Program-made: the position numbers and the translations under genes
Notes under the pieces: model-generated
Database searches by the model: none
Told to the model about the DNA's origin: nothing
The model's input: the letters and a program-made list of their open reading frames with translations, nothing else
NCBI RefSeq assembly: GCF_019802125.1
Contig: NZ_JAHVHT010000001.1
Coordinates: forward strand, 1,550,001 to 1,614,000
Length of the DNA: 64,000 nucleotides
Direction of reading: 5' to 3'
DNA from: Tateyamaria omphalii
GTDB lineage: Bacteria > Pseudomonadota > Alphaproteobacteria > Rhodobacterales > Rhodobacteraceae
In this document: in pieces, positions 16,662-25,184 of the stretch
How the letters are laid out: each line of letters opens with the position of its first letter
How positions within the stretch are numbered: the stretch's first letter is position 1

Positions 16662-17822
16662 ATGTTGATCCAGTCCCCCCATGACCCCGCCTTTGTTCAG
16701 GATCCCTATACCTTCTATGACCACGCGCGGGCCGAAGGTCCGGTGCTGTATTGGCAGGATTACGGGATGTACGCCGCCTTTGACCATGCGACGGTGCATG
16801 CGCTGCTCAGGGATCGTCGGTTGGGCCGTGCCGTGCCGGGGCGTGCGGCGGCTGCGCCGCATTTGGCGGAGTTCGATGCGGTGGAGCGGCATTCGTTGCT
16901 GGAGTTGGAGCCGCCGGAGCATACGCGGCTCAGGCGCTTAGTACTTCATGCCTTCACCTCGCGCCGGATTGCGGGGCTGGAGGGGGATATTCGGGCCATC
17001 TGTGCCGAGTTGCTGGCGGGGCTGCCCGACGGGCCGTTTGATCTGATCCCGACCTATTGCCAGCTGGTGCCGGTGCGGGTGATTGCGCGGCTGCTGGGGG
17101 TGCCGGAGGAGATGGGTCCGGACCTGCTGCGCTGGTCGTCGGCGATGGTGGCGATGTATCAAGCGGGTCGCACGCGGGCCATTGAGGACGCCGCGAACGC
17201 GGCTGCGGGTGAGTTTTCGGCCTTTCTGGCCGGCTACATCGAAGAGCGGCGCGATGATCCGCGCGATGATCTGATCACCGAGTTGATTGCGGCCGAGGAC
17301 GGGGGCGAGACCCTGAGCCGGGAGGAGATGATCGGCACCTGCGTGCTGCTGCTGAACGCGGGGCACGAGGCGACGGTGCATAGCCTTGGCAATGCGGTGA
17401 AGGCGCTGGCGGAGCATGGGGCGCAGGGCGCGCTGGCGCAACCGGAACGATGTGTGGAAGAGGTCATGCGGTATGACCCGCCACTGCATATGTTCACACG
17501 GCATGTTTATGAGCCGATTGAGGTGGGTGGGCATAGCCTTGGACCCGGCGATGAGATTGCACTGATGCTTGGGGCGGCGGGGCGTGATCCGGCCGTGTTC
17601 GACAAGGCCGATCAGTTTGATCCGGGCCGGGTGAAGAACGCCCATGTGGCCTTTGGCGGGGGCCTGCATTTTTGCGTGGGCGCGCCGCTGGCGCGGCTCG
17701 AGATGCAGATCGCGCTGCCGATACTGTTCGAAGCGTTGCCAAACCTCACGATCGCCGAACAGCCCCAATACGCCGACAGCTACCATTTCCACAAACTCGA
17801 CCGGTTGATCGTCACAGCGTGA
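16662..17822 (+). CDS. cytochrome P450
   Basis: A soluble bacterial P450 of 386 residues. The heme-binding loop FGGGLHFCVG places the thiolate ligand at Cys338; the I-helix has AGHEAT (233-238), with Glu replacing the more common Asp, and the K-helix ExxR is Glu267...Arg270. No ferredoxin or reductase gene is adjacent, so electrons must come from partners elsewhere. The substrate is unknown. The ATG at 16662 gives a normal N-terminus (QSPHDPAFVQDPYTFYDHAR). It is divergent from dctB across 66 bp. Confidence 0.93.
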   Translation: MLIQSPHDPAFVQDPYTFYDHARAEGPVLYWQDYGMYAAFDHATVHALLRDRRLGRAVPGRAAAAPHLAEFDAVERHSLLELEPPEHTRLRRLVLHAFTSRRIAGLEGDIRAICAELLAGLPDGPFDLIPTYCQLVPVRVIARLLGVPEEMGPDLLRWSSAMVAMYQAGRTRAIEDAANAAAGEFSAFLAGYIEERRDDPRDDLITELIAAEDGGETLSREEMIGTCVLLLNAGHEATVHSLGNAVKALAEHGAQGALAQPERCVEEVMRYDPPLHMFTRHVYEPIEVGGHSLGPGDEIALMLGAAGRDPAVFDKADQFDPGRVKNAHVAFGGGLHFCVGAPLARLEMQIALPILFEALPNLTIAEQPQYADSYHFHKLDRLIVTA

Positions 17823-17912
17823 GTCGGGACCGGGTCAAGGATGGCCGCAGGCCACCGCCAAAGGCGGCTTGTCCTTTACACGGGCGCGACTCACATCACC
17901 CTCGCACAGGTC

Positions 17913-17939
17913 CGTTTAGGACGCACTGCGCCCTAAACG
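17913..17939. repeat. near-perfect 27-bp palindrome
   Basis: CGTTTAGG and CCTAAACG with inner CGC/GCG around an ACT loop; only one position is unpaired. It lies in the 222-bp gap between the P450 stop and the convergent Lrp gene and has no T-tract. No other feature seen in that gap. Confidence 0.45.
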
Positions 17940-18044
17940 ACCTCTCAGCAGACTATCAAGAGCGTCCAATCTTGCGCAGCGTCAAAGGCAGAGCGTCGCC
18001 TCACCGCTGGCTGAATTAAAAATGCGCGGTAGCGCTCTTTCGGA

Positions 18045-18512
18045 TTACGTTTCCAGCGGGAGCATCGTGGTGGACTTGATCTCTTCCATCGACAGAAGGG
18101 CCGTGACGTTGTGGACCCGCACCTCGGAAATCAGCGCCTGGTAGAAGGCGTCATAGGCACGCGCATTTTTCACCCGCACTTTCAGAATGTAGTCGATGTC
18201 ACCAGCCAGCCGATGCGCCTCTTGCACCTCCGGGCGCTCCTGAAGCGCACGCAGGAATTTTGCCTGCCAGTCGGCCTCGTGCTCGGAGGTGCGGATGAGG
18301 ACAAAGAAACAGGCCTCGAACCCCAAAGCTTCGGCATCCAGCACAACGGTCTGCTGGCCGACGACGCCCGCCTCGCGCAGTTTGCGAATCCGGTTCCAGA
18401 CGGGGGTCTTTGATGATCCAACGGCCTTGGCGATATCATCCAGCGATTGGCTGGCGTCACGCTGCAGCTCGGCCAGAATTTTGCGATCCACGTCGTCGAT
18501 GCGAACAGACAT
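18045..18512 (-). CDS. Lrp/AsnC-family transcriptional regulator
   Basis: A 155-residue regulator with N-terminal helix-turn-helix (DDVDRKILAELQRDASQSLDDIAKAVG then KTPVWNRIRKL) and a C-terminal RAM domain. The start at 18512 fits Lrp length; the frame from 18569 adds a poor extension. It is divergent from the siroheme/sulfite reductase operon with 140 bp between, so control of that operon, perhaps by a sulfur amino acid, is likely but inferred from position. Confidence 0.9.
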   Translation of the reverse strand: MSVRIDDVDRKILAELQRDASQSLDDIAKAVGSSKTPVWNRIRKLREAGVVGQQTVVLDAEALGFEACFFVLIRTSEHEADWQAKFLRALQERPEVQEAHRLAGDIDYILKVRVKNARAYDAFYQALISEVRVHNVTALLSMEEIKSTTMLPLET

Positions 18513-18652
18513 TCCAAAGGGCTCCAATTCGGGAAACAGGCGTTCTGCGCCTGCAAACAGATGGAACAATCGTCCTTATCTACGCCGCTGTCTAGCGCCA
18601 AAGGGGGAAATTTTCCTATATTGAGGGCCAGTTTTCGCGGATCGAGGCCCAG

Positions 18653-20056
18653 ATGAACCACTTTCCCATCTTCCTGAATACTGCTGGTCGCCGGATCGTG
18701 CTGTCCGGTGGCGGCGATGCAGCGCTGGCAAAGTTGCGCCTTCTGATGAAGACGACGGCGCATATCACGGTATTCGCGCCCGAAGCCGATGACCAGATCA
18801 AGACATGGGCCGCGGACGGTAAACTGCGCCTGATCGACCGCGCGATGGAGCCGGGCGATACGCTGTGCGCTGCCCTGTTCTATGCCGCGGACGAAGACGA
18901 CGCCGAAGACAAACGCACCGCCGCTATCGCGCATGCGGACGGCGCGCTGGTCAACATCGTAGACAACCTCGCCGACAGCCAGTTCATCACCCCCGCCATA
19001 GTGGACCGTGATCCGGTCACCGTCGCCATCGGCACCGAAGGGGCGGCACCCGTTCTTGCCCGCGCGATCAAGGCCGACCTGGAAGAACGCCTTCCCACAT
19101 CGCTGGGGACGCTGGCCCGCATCGGCAAGGCATTCCGCAAGGCTGCAGACGCCCTGCCCTTTGGCCGTCCGCGCCGTGACTTCTGGCGCGACTATTACTT
19201 CAATGCCGGTCCCAAGGCGATGAGCACGGGCGAAGAGGCTGTGCAGCCTGCACTGGACGATCTGCTAGCCGATCACCTGATGCGCGATGCGCGCAAGGGC
19301 CATGTCGCCTTTGTCGGCGCAGGTCCCGGTGATCCGGAACTTCTGACCCTCAAGGCGCGCAAGGCGTTGGATGAGGCGGACGTGGTGATCTACGACCGGT
19401 TGATCTCCAAGGAAATTCTCGAACTGGCCCGCCGCGAAGCAACCATGATCGATGTGGGCAAGGAAGCCTTTGGCCCCTCCACCCCTCAGGAGACGATCAA
19501 CGATCTGATCGTCGAACATGGGCTCAAGGGCAGCCAAGTTGTGCGCCTCAAGTCCGGCGATGCCACCGTCTTTGGCCGTCTGGACGAAGAGATCGAGGCC
19601 GTGACCGAAGCGGGCGTCGATTATCACATCGTGCCGGGTATCACTGCCGCCTCCGCTGCGGTCGCGTCCATCGGTCAGTCGCTCACGCGCCGGGGCCGCA
19701 ATTCCTCCGTTCGGTTCCTGACCGGCCACGACACGCGCGGCTTTGCCGACCACGATTGGAAGGCGCTGGCCAAACCCGGTGAGGTCGCCGCCATCTACAT
19801 GGGCAAGAAATCGGCCCGCTTCATTCAGGGCCGCCTGATGATGCACGGGATCGATCCCGAGACGCCGGTGACCTTCGTGGAAAACGCCTCGCGACCCGAT
19901 CAACAGGTCCTGTCCACCACCGTAGCCGAGATGGAGCCGACGCTGACGGAAGCCGGTCTGGGCGGCCCTGCCCTCACCTTTATCGGCTTGGCACCCCGCG
20001 CCGCACTTGCCGCCGTTCCCGACATTCCAATGCCCCACATGCAGGAGGCACAGTGA
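18653..20056 (+). CDS. cysG: siroheme synthase (precorrin-2 dehydrogenase/ferrochelatase and uroporphyrinogen-III methyltransferase)
   Basis: A 467-residue bifunctional enzyme that makes siroheme for sulfite reductase. The N-terminal part (1-~210) has the dinucleotide-binding GGGDAALAKLRLL and the CysG dimerisation domain; the C-terminal part (~220-467) is the SAM-dependent methyltransferase with VGAGPGDPELLTLKA, RLKSGDATVFGR and VPGITAASA. It leads the cys operon and its stop overlaps the next start. Confidence 0.95.
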   Translation: MNHFPIFLNTAGRRIVLSGGGDAALAKLRLLMKTTAHITVFAPEADDQIKTWAADGKLRLIDRAMEPGDTLCAALFYAADEDDAEDKRTAAIAHADGALVNIVDNLADSQFITPAIVDRDPVTVAIGTEGAAPVLARAIKADLEERLPTSLGTLARIGKAFRKAADALPFGRPRRDFWRDYYFNAGPKAMSTGEEAVQPALDDLLADHLMRDARKGHVAFVGAGPGDPELLTLKARKALDEADVVIYDRLISKEILELARREATMIDVGKEAFGPSTPQETINDLIVEHGLKGSQVVRLKSGDATVFGRLDEEIEAVTEAGVDYHIVPGITAASAAVASIGQSLTRRGRNSSVRFLTGHDTRGFADHDWKALAKPGEVAAIYMGKKSARFIQGRLMMHGIDPETPVTFVENASRPDQQVLSTTVAEMEPTLTEAGLGGPALTFIGLAPRAALAAVPDIPMPHMQEAQ

Positions 20057-20379
20057 TGCCCAAAGCCTTCACCCCCAAAGTTGTCACTGCCAATCACCTG
20101 TTGGCGGGCGACGTGATCTACCAGACCGTCGATGGTTGGACCCGCAAACTGGATGAGGCCGAGGTGCTGACCGATGAAGCTGACGCCGACCTGCGCCTGA
20201 TCGAGGCCACGCAGCAAGTGGACGAGGTCGTGGGTGCCTACCTGGCGGATATCGCGGTCGAGGACGGCAAACCCGTCCCCACGCACTTCCGAGAAGAGTT
20301 CCGGGCCAACGGCCCCAGCAACTACGCCCATGGCAAGCAAGTGGACCTTGCGCCGGGCGCATATGAGGACGCGAACTGA
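20056..20379 (+). CDS. DUF2849 protein of the sulfite reductase operon
   Basis: A 107-residue protein of the DUF2849 family, which in alphaproteobacteria sits between cysG and cysI. The sequence is acidic, with no signal peptide or membrane segment. Its conserved location suggests a role in siroheme or sulfite reductase maturation or electron supply, but no biochemical role is known to me. The ATG at 20056 overlaps the cysG stop by one base; a GTG at 20053 is the alternative. It overlaps the cysI start by one base at 20379. Confidence 0.85.
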   Translation: MPKAFTPKVVTANHLLAGDVIYQTVDGWTRKLDEAEVLTDEADADLRLIEATQQVDEVVGAYLADIAVEDGKPVPTHFREEFRANGPSNYAHGKQVDLAPGAYEDAN

Positions 20380-22043
20380 TGTATAGCTATTCCGAGTTCG
20401 ACACAGCCTTTCTGGCCGAACGCAACCGCCAGTTCCGCGCGCAGGTGGAGCGTCGGATTTCCGGCGCACTGACCGAGGATGAGTTCAAGCCACTGCGCCT
20501 GATGAACGGGCTGTACCTGCAACTGCACGCCTATATGCTGCGGGTTGCCATTCCCTATGGTACGTTGTCGAGCGCCAAGATGCGCAAGCTCGCCGAGATC
20601 GCAGAGCGCTGGGACAACGGCTATGGCCATTTCACCACGCGCCAGAACATCCAGTACAACTGGCCCGAACTGAAAGACGTGCCCGACATGCTGGATGCGC
20701 TGGCCGAGGTGGGAATGCATGCCATCCAGACCTCCGGCAACACGATCCGCAACGTGACGGCCGACCACTTTGCAGGCGCGGCGGCAGACGAGATTGCCGA
20801 CCCGCGCCCGGTTGCCGAACTGCTGCGCCAGTGGTCCACGGATCACCCCGAGTTCCAGTTCATGCCGCGCAAGTTCAAGATCGCCATCACCGGCTCGCCC
20901 AATGACCGGGCCGTGACCAAAGCGCATGACATCGGGTTGCGCATGTTGGAACGCGATGGCGCGAAGGGTTTCGAGGTCATCGTCGGCGGTGGTCTGGGCC
21001 GAACCCCGATGATCGGCAAGGTTATCAACGACTTCCTACCCGAAGCCGATCTGCTGCCCTACCTTGAAGCGATCGTATCCGTCTGGAACCAGATCGGCCG
21101 TCGCGACAACAAGTACAAGGCGCGGATTAAGATCACGGTGCACGAGCATGGGATCGACGAAATCCGCCGTCTGGTCGAAGAGCGCTTTGTCGAGACGCGA
21201 AAGGCCTTCTCTGGTGTTGACCAGCAGATGCTGCGGGAGATCGAGGGGCATTTTGCGCCGCCCGCCTTCGTGCAGGCCGACACTGCGCCTTACACACAAG
21301 CGCTGCAGCACTACCCGGCCTTCCGCGCCTGGACCGACACCAACGTGACGCCGCACCGCGATGCGGACCACGCCATCGTCACGATCAGCCTGAAAAAACA
21401 CGGGGCGACGCCCGGCGATGCGTCTGCTGCGCAGATGCGCCTGATTGCCAGCCTCGCGGAAACCTATGGCTACGATGAAATCCGCATCAGCCACGAGCAG
21501 AACGTGATCCTGCCGCATGTGCACAAGGCGTCGCTGCCGTCGATCTATTCGGCGCTCAAGGCCGAGGGGCTGGCGACAGCCAATATCGGGTTGATCAGCG
21601 ACATCATCGCCTGCCCGGGCATGGACTATTGCGCGCTGGCGACGGCCCGGTCGATCCCGATTGCGCAGGAGATTGCAACAGCCTTTGACGATCTGAAGCG
21701 CGAGCACGACATCGGCCAGCTGAAGATCAAGATCTCGGGCTGCATCAATGCCTGCGGGCACCACCACGTGGGCCATATCGGCATTCTGGGCCTCGACCGT
21801 TCAGGGGTGGAGAACTACCAGATCACGCTGGGCGGGGACCATACCGAGACAGCCACCGTGGGAGACCGCGTGGGCCCAGGCTTCTCCGCCGAAGAGGTTG
21901 TACCGGCCATCGAGCGGATCGTGGACACCTATCTCGATCTGCGCACGGATGAGGATGAGGCGTTCATCGATACTTACCGCCGCACGGGCCTCGCCCCGTT
22001 CAAGGCCGCCCTCTACCCCGAGACGAAGGTGGCAGCGGAGTAG
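20379..22043 (+). CDS. cysI: sulfite reductase hemoprotein (nitrite/sulfite reductase family)
   Basis: Six-electron reduction of sulfite to sulfide using siroheme and a 4Fe-4S cluster. At 554 residues it has the two-fold repeated family layout. The cluster/siroheme cysteines are Cys412 and Cys418 (CPGMDYC) and Cys455 and Cys459 (CINAC), the last also bridging siroheme. The siroheme-binding TTRQNIQYNW segment is present near residue 85-95. Neighbours (cysG, cysH, ferredoxin reductase) argue for sulfite rather than nitrite as substrate. Confidence 0.92.
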   Translation: MYSYSEFDTAFLAERNRQFRAQVERRISGALTEDEFKPLRLMNGLYLQLHAYMLRVAIPYGTLSSAKMRKLAEIAERWDNGYGHFTTRQNIQYNWPELKDVPDMLDALAEVGMHAIQTSGNTIRNVTADHFAGAAADEIADPRPVAELLRQWSTDHPEFQFMPRKFKIAITGSPNDRAVTKAHDIGLRMLERDGAKGFEVIVGGGLGRTPMIGKVINDFLPEADLLPYLEAIVSVWNQIGRRDNKYKARIKITVHEHGIDEIRRLVEERFVETRKAFSGVDQQMLREIEGHFAPPAFVQADTAPYTQALQHYPAFRAWTDTNVTPHRDADHAIVTISLKKHGATPGDASAAQMRLIASLAETYGYDEIRISHEQNVILPHVHKASLPSIYSALKAEGLATANIGLISDIIACPGMDYCALATARSIPIAQEIATAFDDLKREHDIGQLKIKISGCINACGHHHVGHIGILGLDRSGVENYQITLGGDHTETATVGDRVGPGFSAEEVVPAIERIVDTYLDLRTDEDEAFIDTYRRTGLAPFKAALYPETKVAAE

Positions 22044-22049
22044 AATCCC

Positions 22050-22808
22050 ATGCTTCATTTCGCAGAAAAAACCGCCCCCGGAGGACCCGCCCACCCGGAA
22101 GCCGAAGTGATGGTCAGCGCGCTGAACGCGCAACTGACCCATCACGGCGCCACCGACGTGCTGCGCGCGGCGTTCGAGGCGGTGCCGGACATCGCTCTGG
22201 TGTCGAGCTTTGGAGCGGAGTCCGTGGTGCTGCTGCACTTAGCGGCGATGGTGAAACGGGACGTACCGGTGATCTTTATCGACACCGAGATGCTGTTTGC
22301 CGAGACGCTGGTCTACCAGCAGGACGTCGCAGAGCGGCTGCGGCTGGAGAACATGACGGTGATCCGTGCGGATGACATTTCCGCCCACGACCCGGACGGC
22401 ACGCTGCACACGCGCGACACCGATGCGTGCTGTGCGCTGCGCAAGACCGTGCCCCTGCAGAAAGCGCTGGCACCCTATGGCGGCTGGATGACGGGGCGGA
22501 AACGGTATCAGTCAGCGACGCGGACGAGCCTCGAATTTTTCGAGGTCGAGGAAGCGACTGGTCGGATCAAGGTGAACCCGCTGGCAAGATGGGCGCCCGA
22601 AGACGTGCGGGATTACATGGATGAAAATCGCCTGCCACGGCACCCGCTGGTGGCCAAGGGCTATCCCAGCATCGGCTGTGCGCCCTGCACCTCACCCGTG
22701 GCCGAGGGGGAAGATGCGCGCGCGGGGCGCTGGCGGGATCAGGACAAGGACGAATGTGGGATCCACTTCGTTGACGGCAAACTCGTGAGAGTAGGACAAG
22801 AGACATGA
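22050..22808 (+). CDS. cysH: assimilatory adenylyl-sulfate (APS/PAPS) reductase
   Basis: Reduces activated sulfate to sulfite with thioredoxin. The 252 residues carry a C-C pair (Cys127, Cys128) and C-x2-C (Cys210, Cys213), the four cysteines that hold a 4Fe-4S cluster. Having them marks the bacterial APS reductase type rather than the cluster-free enterobacterial PAPS reductase. The catalytic cysteine is in ECGIH near residue 236. It starts six bases after the cysI stop and overlaps the next gene by four bases. Confidence 0.93.
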   Translation: MLHFAEKTAPGGPAHPEAEVMVSALNAQLTHHGATDVLRAAFEAVPDIALVSSFGAESVVLLHLAAMVKRDVPVIFIDTEMLFAETLVYQQDVAERLRLENMTVIRADDISAHDPDGTLHTRDTDACCALRKTVPLQKALAPYGGWMTGRKRYQSATRTSLEFFEVEEATGRIKVNPLARWAPEDVRDYMDENRLPRHPLVAKGYPSIGCAPCTSPVAEGEDARAGRWRDQDKDECGIHFVDGKLVRVGQET

Positions 22809-23215
22809 CAATCGTAGTGACCGATCAGGGCTTTGGCCCGGACACATGGGATGCGGGCTATACCCCGCTGGGTGAGGCGGCGAATGATGCGGCAGCGCTG
22901 GATGTGCCCAGCGATGCAGACCCCGACCAGATCCCGCTGAACGCGGACATCATCCGCGTGGATTTCCCCAGCTTTGCCGATGGGCGCGGGTTCACCATTG
23001 CCCGGATGCTGCGCCTGCGCGGCTTTCAGGGCCGGTTGCGGGCCAAGGGGCATGTGATCTCGGATCAGTACGCCATGGCCCGCCGGTCAGGCTTTGACGA
23101 GGTCGAGATCAGCCAGGCGCTGGCCGCACGCCAACCCGAGGACCAGTGGCAGTTCCGCGCCGATTGGCAGAGCCATGATTACCAGGCCCGGCTGCGTGGA
23201 GCGTCCAATCACTAA
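22805..23215 (+). CDS. DUF934 protein of the sulfate-assimilation operon
   Basis: A 136-residue member of DUF934, typically next to cysH. The family core RLRGFQGRLRAKGHVISDQ and MARRSGFDEVE is present. It is annotated in many genomes as an oxidoreductase-like protein, without proof. It shares four bases with cysH, so they are coupled. Confidence 0.88.
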   Translation: MTIVVTDQGFGPDTWDAGYTPLGEAANDAAALDVPSDADPDQIPLNADIIRVDFPSFADGRGFTIARMLRLRGFQGRLRAKGHVISDQYAMARRSGFDEVEISQALAARQPEDQWQFRADWQSHDYQARLRGASNH

Positions 23216-23351
23216 GCCGATCTTTGATCCGAGCCGCTGACGTTCCGTCAAACTGACGCATATCAAGGCGCGCGACCATTCGCGCCCTTATCAATCGCAA
23301 AAAATCTTCCCAAATAGAGAGGCGCGGGTGTAAACCTGCGTTGACACATTC

Positions 23352-24203
23352 ATGACCGAGCAAAGCCCCGTGAACGAGACAACCGCCGTCAAGGCCACGC
23401 CCACCCTGCCCGACGCCCAGACGGTGACAGAGATCGAACACTACACCGATCGCCTGTTCCGCTTCCGCTGCACCCGGCCTGCGTCCTTGCGTTTCCGCTC
23501 GGGCGAGTTCGTGATGATCGGCCTGATGGGCGACCCGCACCCTGAGACGGGCAAGCAAAAGCCGCTCTTGCGCGCCTATTCCATTGCGTCGCCCTCTTGG
23601 GACGAGGAGTTGGAGTTCTATTCCATCAAGGTGCAAGACGGTCCGCTGACCTCGAAACTGCAGCACATCCAGCCGGGCGACGAGATTATCCTGCGCCCGA
23701 AGCCCGTGGGCACGCTGGTGCATGACGCACTGCTGCCGGGCAAGCGCATCTGGTTCTTTGCCACGGGCACAGGCTTTGCCCCCTTTGCGTCGCTCCTGCG
23801 CGAGCCACAGACATACGAGGACTATGACGAGGTCATCATCACCCATACCTGCCGCGAGGTGGGTGAGCTGACCTATGGCCGCGACCTGATCGAGAGCCTC
23901 AAGCATGACGAGCTTCTGAACGAGGTGATCGGCGAAGGGTTCTGGAAGAAGATCAAGTATTACCCCACCACCACCCGCGAAGAGAGCCCGAAGATGGGCC
24001 GCATCACCGACCTGATGAAGTCGGGCGAAGCGTTCAAGGATCTAGGTGTAGAGCCGCTGAACCCGGAAAGCGACCGTGCGATGATCTGCGGCAACCTGGC
24101 CTTCAACCTCGAACTCAAGGAGATGTTCGAGGAATACGGGCTGGAAGAAGGGGCGAATTCCAAGCCCGCGCATTACGTGGTTGAAAAAGCGTTTCTCGAT
24201 TAA
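23352..24203 (+). CDS. fpr: ferredoxin-NADP(+) reductase
   Basis: An FAD enzyme of 283 residues that passes electrons between NADPH and ferredoxin or flavodoxin. RAYSIASPSWDEELEFYSI is the FAD-binding segment, FATGTGFAPFASLLRE the NADP pyrophosphate loop, and it ends with VVEKAFLD. It lies 136 bp behind the cys genes; between them is a GGCGCG/CGCGCC hairpin (23267-23286). It may supply sulfite reductase with electrons, which is an inference from position. An N-terminal tail of about 25 residues precedes the conserved domain. Confidence 0.92.
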   Translation: MTEQSPVNETTAVKATPTLPDAQTVTEIEHYTDRLFRFRCTRPASLRFRSGEFVMIGLMGDPHPETGKQKPLLRAYSIASPSWDEELEFYSIKVQDGPLTSKLQHIQPGDEIILRPKPVGTLVHDALLPGKRIWFFATGTGFAPFASLLREPQTYEDYDEVIITHTCREVGELTYGRDLIESLKHDELLNEVIGEGFWKKIKYYPTTTREESPKMGRITDLMKSGEAFKDLGVEPLNPESDRAMICGNLAFNLELKEMFEEYGLEEGANSKPAHYVVEKAFLD

Positions 24204-24218
24204 CGCGCTCTGCCCGCG

Positions 24219-25100
24219 TCACATGTCCTGATCCTGTGCAATCAGGGTCAGGAACGTGTCGATCAGTGTCATGTCCTTGGCCACGTCTGGACCAAAGACG
24301 GATTTATGCGTCCAGCTGAGCGACAAGGCACTGTAAGCCGCCGCCCATGACAGCATGTGGCTTCGGGTCACGTTCAGGGCAGTCGACCACTGTGCTGCCC
24401 GCCGCAGGATCACCGCAGGATCGGAAAAGAGAGCATCGGACCCGAGCGGGTTTCGAAAAGCGTTTGCCAGTTCGAAGGTCGGCTCACCCAGCACTCCCTT
24501 GGCATCGAAGGCGAGAAAGCCCCGCGCGCTGGCGCGCACGTTGTCGTGGTGCAAGTCGCCGTGCAATGGGCGGATATTCGTTTGACGGGCCAGTAGGTCC
24601 TTCGCCAGTTTGCGTGCAGCCTGCACGGTCGCTTGGACGTGAGATGGACAACCAGGCGTGAAGGTTGCCGAAAAGAGCGCCTTGAACCGGTTGGGCAGCG
24701 GATCGAGGCTGTGCGGCGGTGAATATTCCGCGCTGTGCAGCCGCTGCGCGACCTCACCCAGGATCCTCGTGGCCCCGGCATCATCACCGTTGCGCGCCAT
24801 GTCGCCCAGCGAGGGCCCGTCGAGCCACTCCATCAGGATCGCGGCCTCGTGCCTTTGGTAGATGCGGACCGCACCAAGACCCGCTTGAGCCGTCAGCAGA
24901 TCAAATCCGGGCGCCTCATCCCGCAGATCATCATCCTTGTACCGTTTCAGGCAGGCGAGCGTGCCATCCGCCCGCTTGACGCGCCAGATCGATGCGATCG
25001 GTGTGTCGGCCACATGTTCGGGTTCGGTGACGGCGAATTGGGCCAGAAGGCGGGTGTCGGCTTGCATGTCGCAGAGTTGGGCGGTCTGCATCATGTGCAC
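24219..25100 (-). CDS. aminoglycoside phosphotransferase APH(6)/hydroxyurea kinase-like protein
   Basis: A 293-residue kinase-fold protein. LHGDLHHDN is the catalytic loop (Asp and Asn), and LAFDAKGVLGEPTFELANAFRNP corresponds to the metal-binding Asp and following motif of the streptomycin-6-kinase/hydroxyurea-resistance group. The N-terminal ACLKRYKDD includes the ATP-binding Lys. Whether it confers resistance or phosphorylates a cell metabolite cannot be said; it has no mobile context. The start is uncertain (25100, 25094, 25091 or 25067), with no clear ribosome site. Confidence 0.8.
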   Translation of the reverse strand: MHMMQTAQLCDMQADTRLLAQFAVTEPEHVADTPIASIWRVKRADGTLACLKRYKDDDLRDEAPGFDLLTAQAGLGAVRIYQRHEAAILMEWLDGPSLGDMARNGDDAGATRILGEVAQRLHSAEYSPPHSLDPLPNRFKALFSATFTPGCPSHVQATVQAARKLAKDLLARQTNIRPLHGDLHHDNVRASARGFLAFDAKGVLGEPTFELANAFRNPLGSDALFSDPAVILRRAAQWSTALNVTRSHMLSWAAAYSALSLSWTHKSVFGPDVAKDMTLIDTFLTLIAQDQDM

Positions 25101-25126
25101 AACCTGAAATGCGCTTGTACCGCATG

Positions 25127-25160
25127 AAAAAGGCCGCGCTCCGGAGCTGGGGCGCGGCCT
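25127..25160 (-). terminator. terminator after the Ala-rich repeat protein gene
   Basis: GGCCGCGC (25132-25139) pairs with GCGCGGCC (25152-25159). Read on the - strand it is followed by TTTTT, so it terminates the gene at 25185-26057. Confidence 0.85.
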
Positions 25161-25184
25161 TGAACGTGGTAGCAGATGGTGTGC

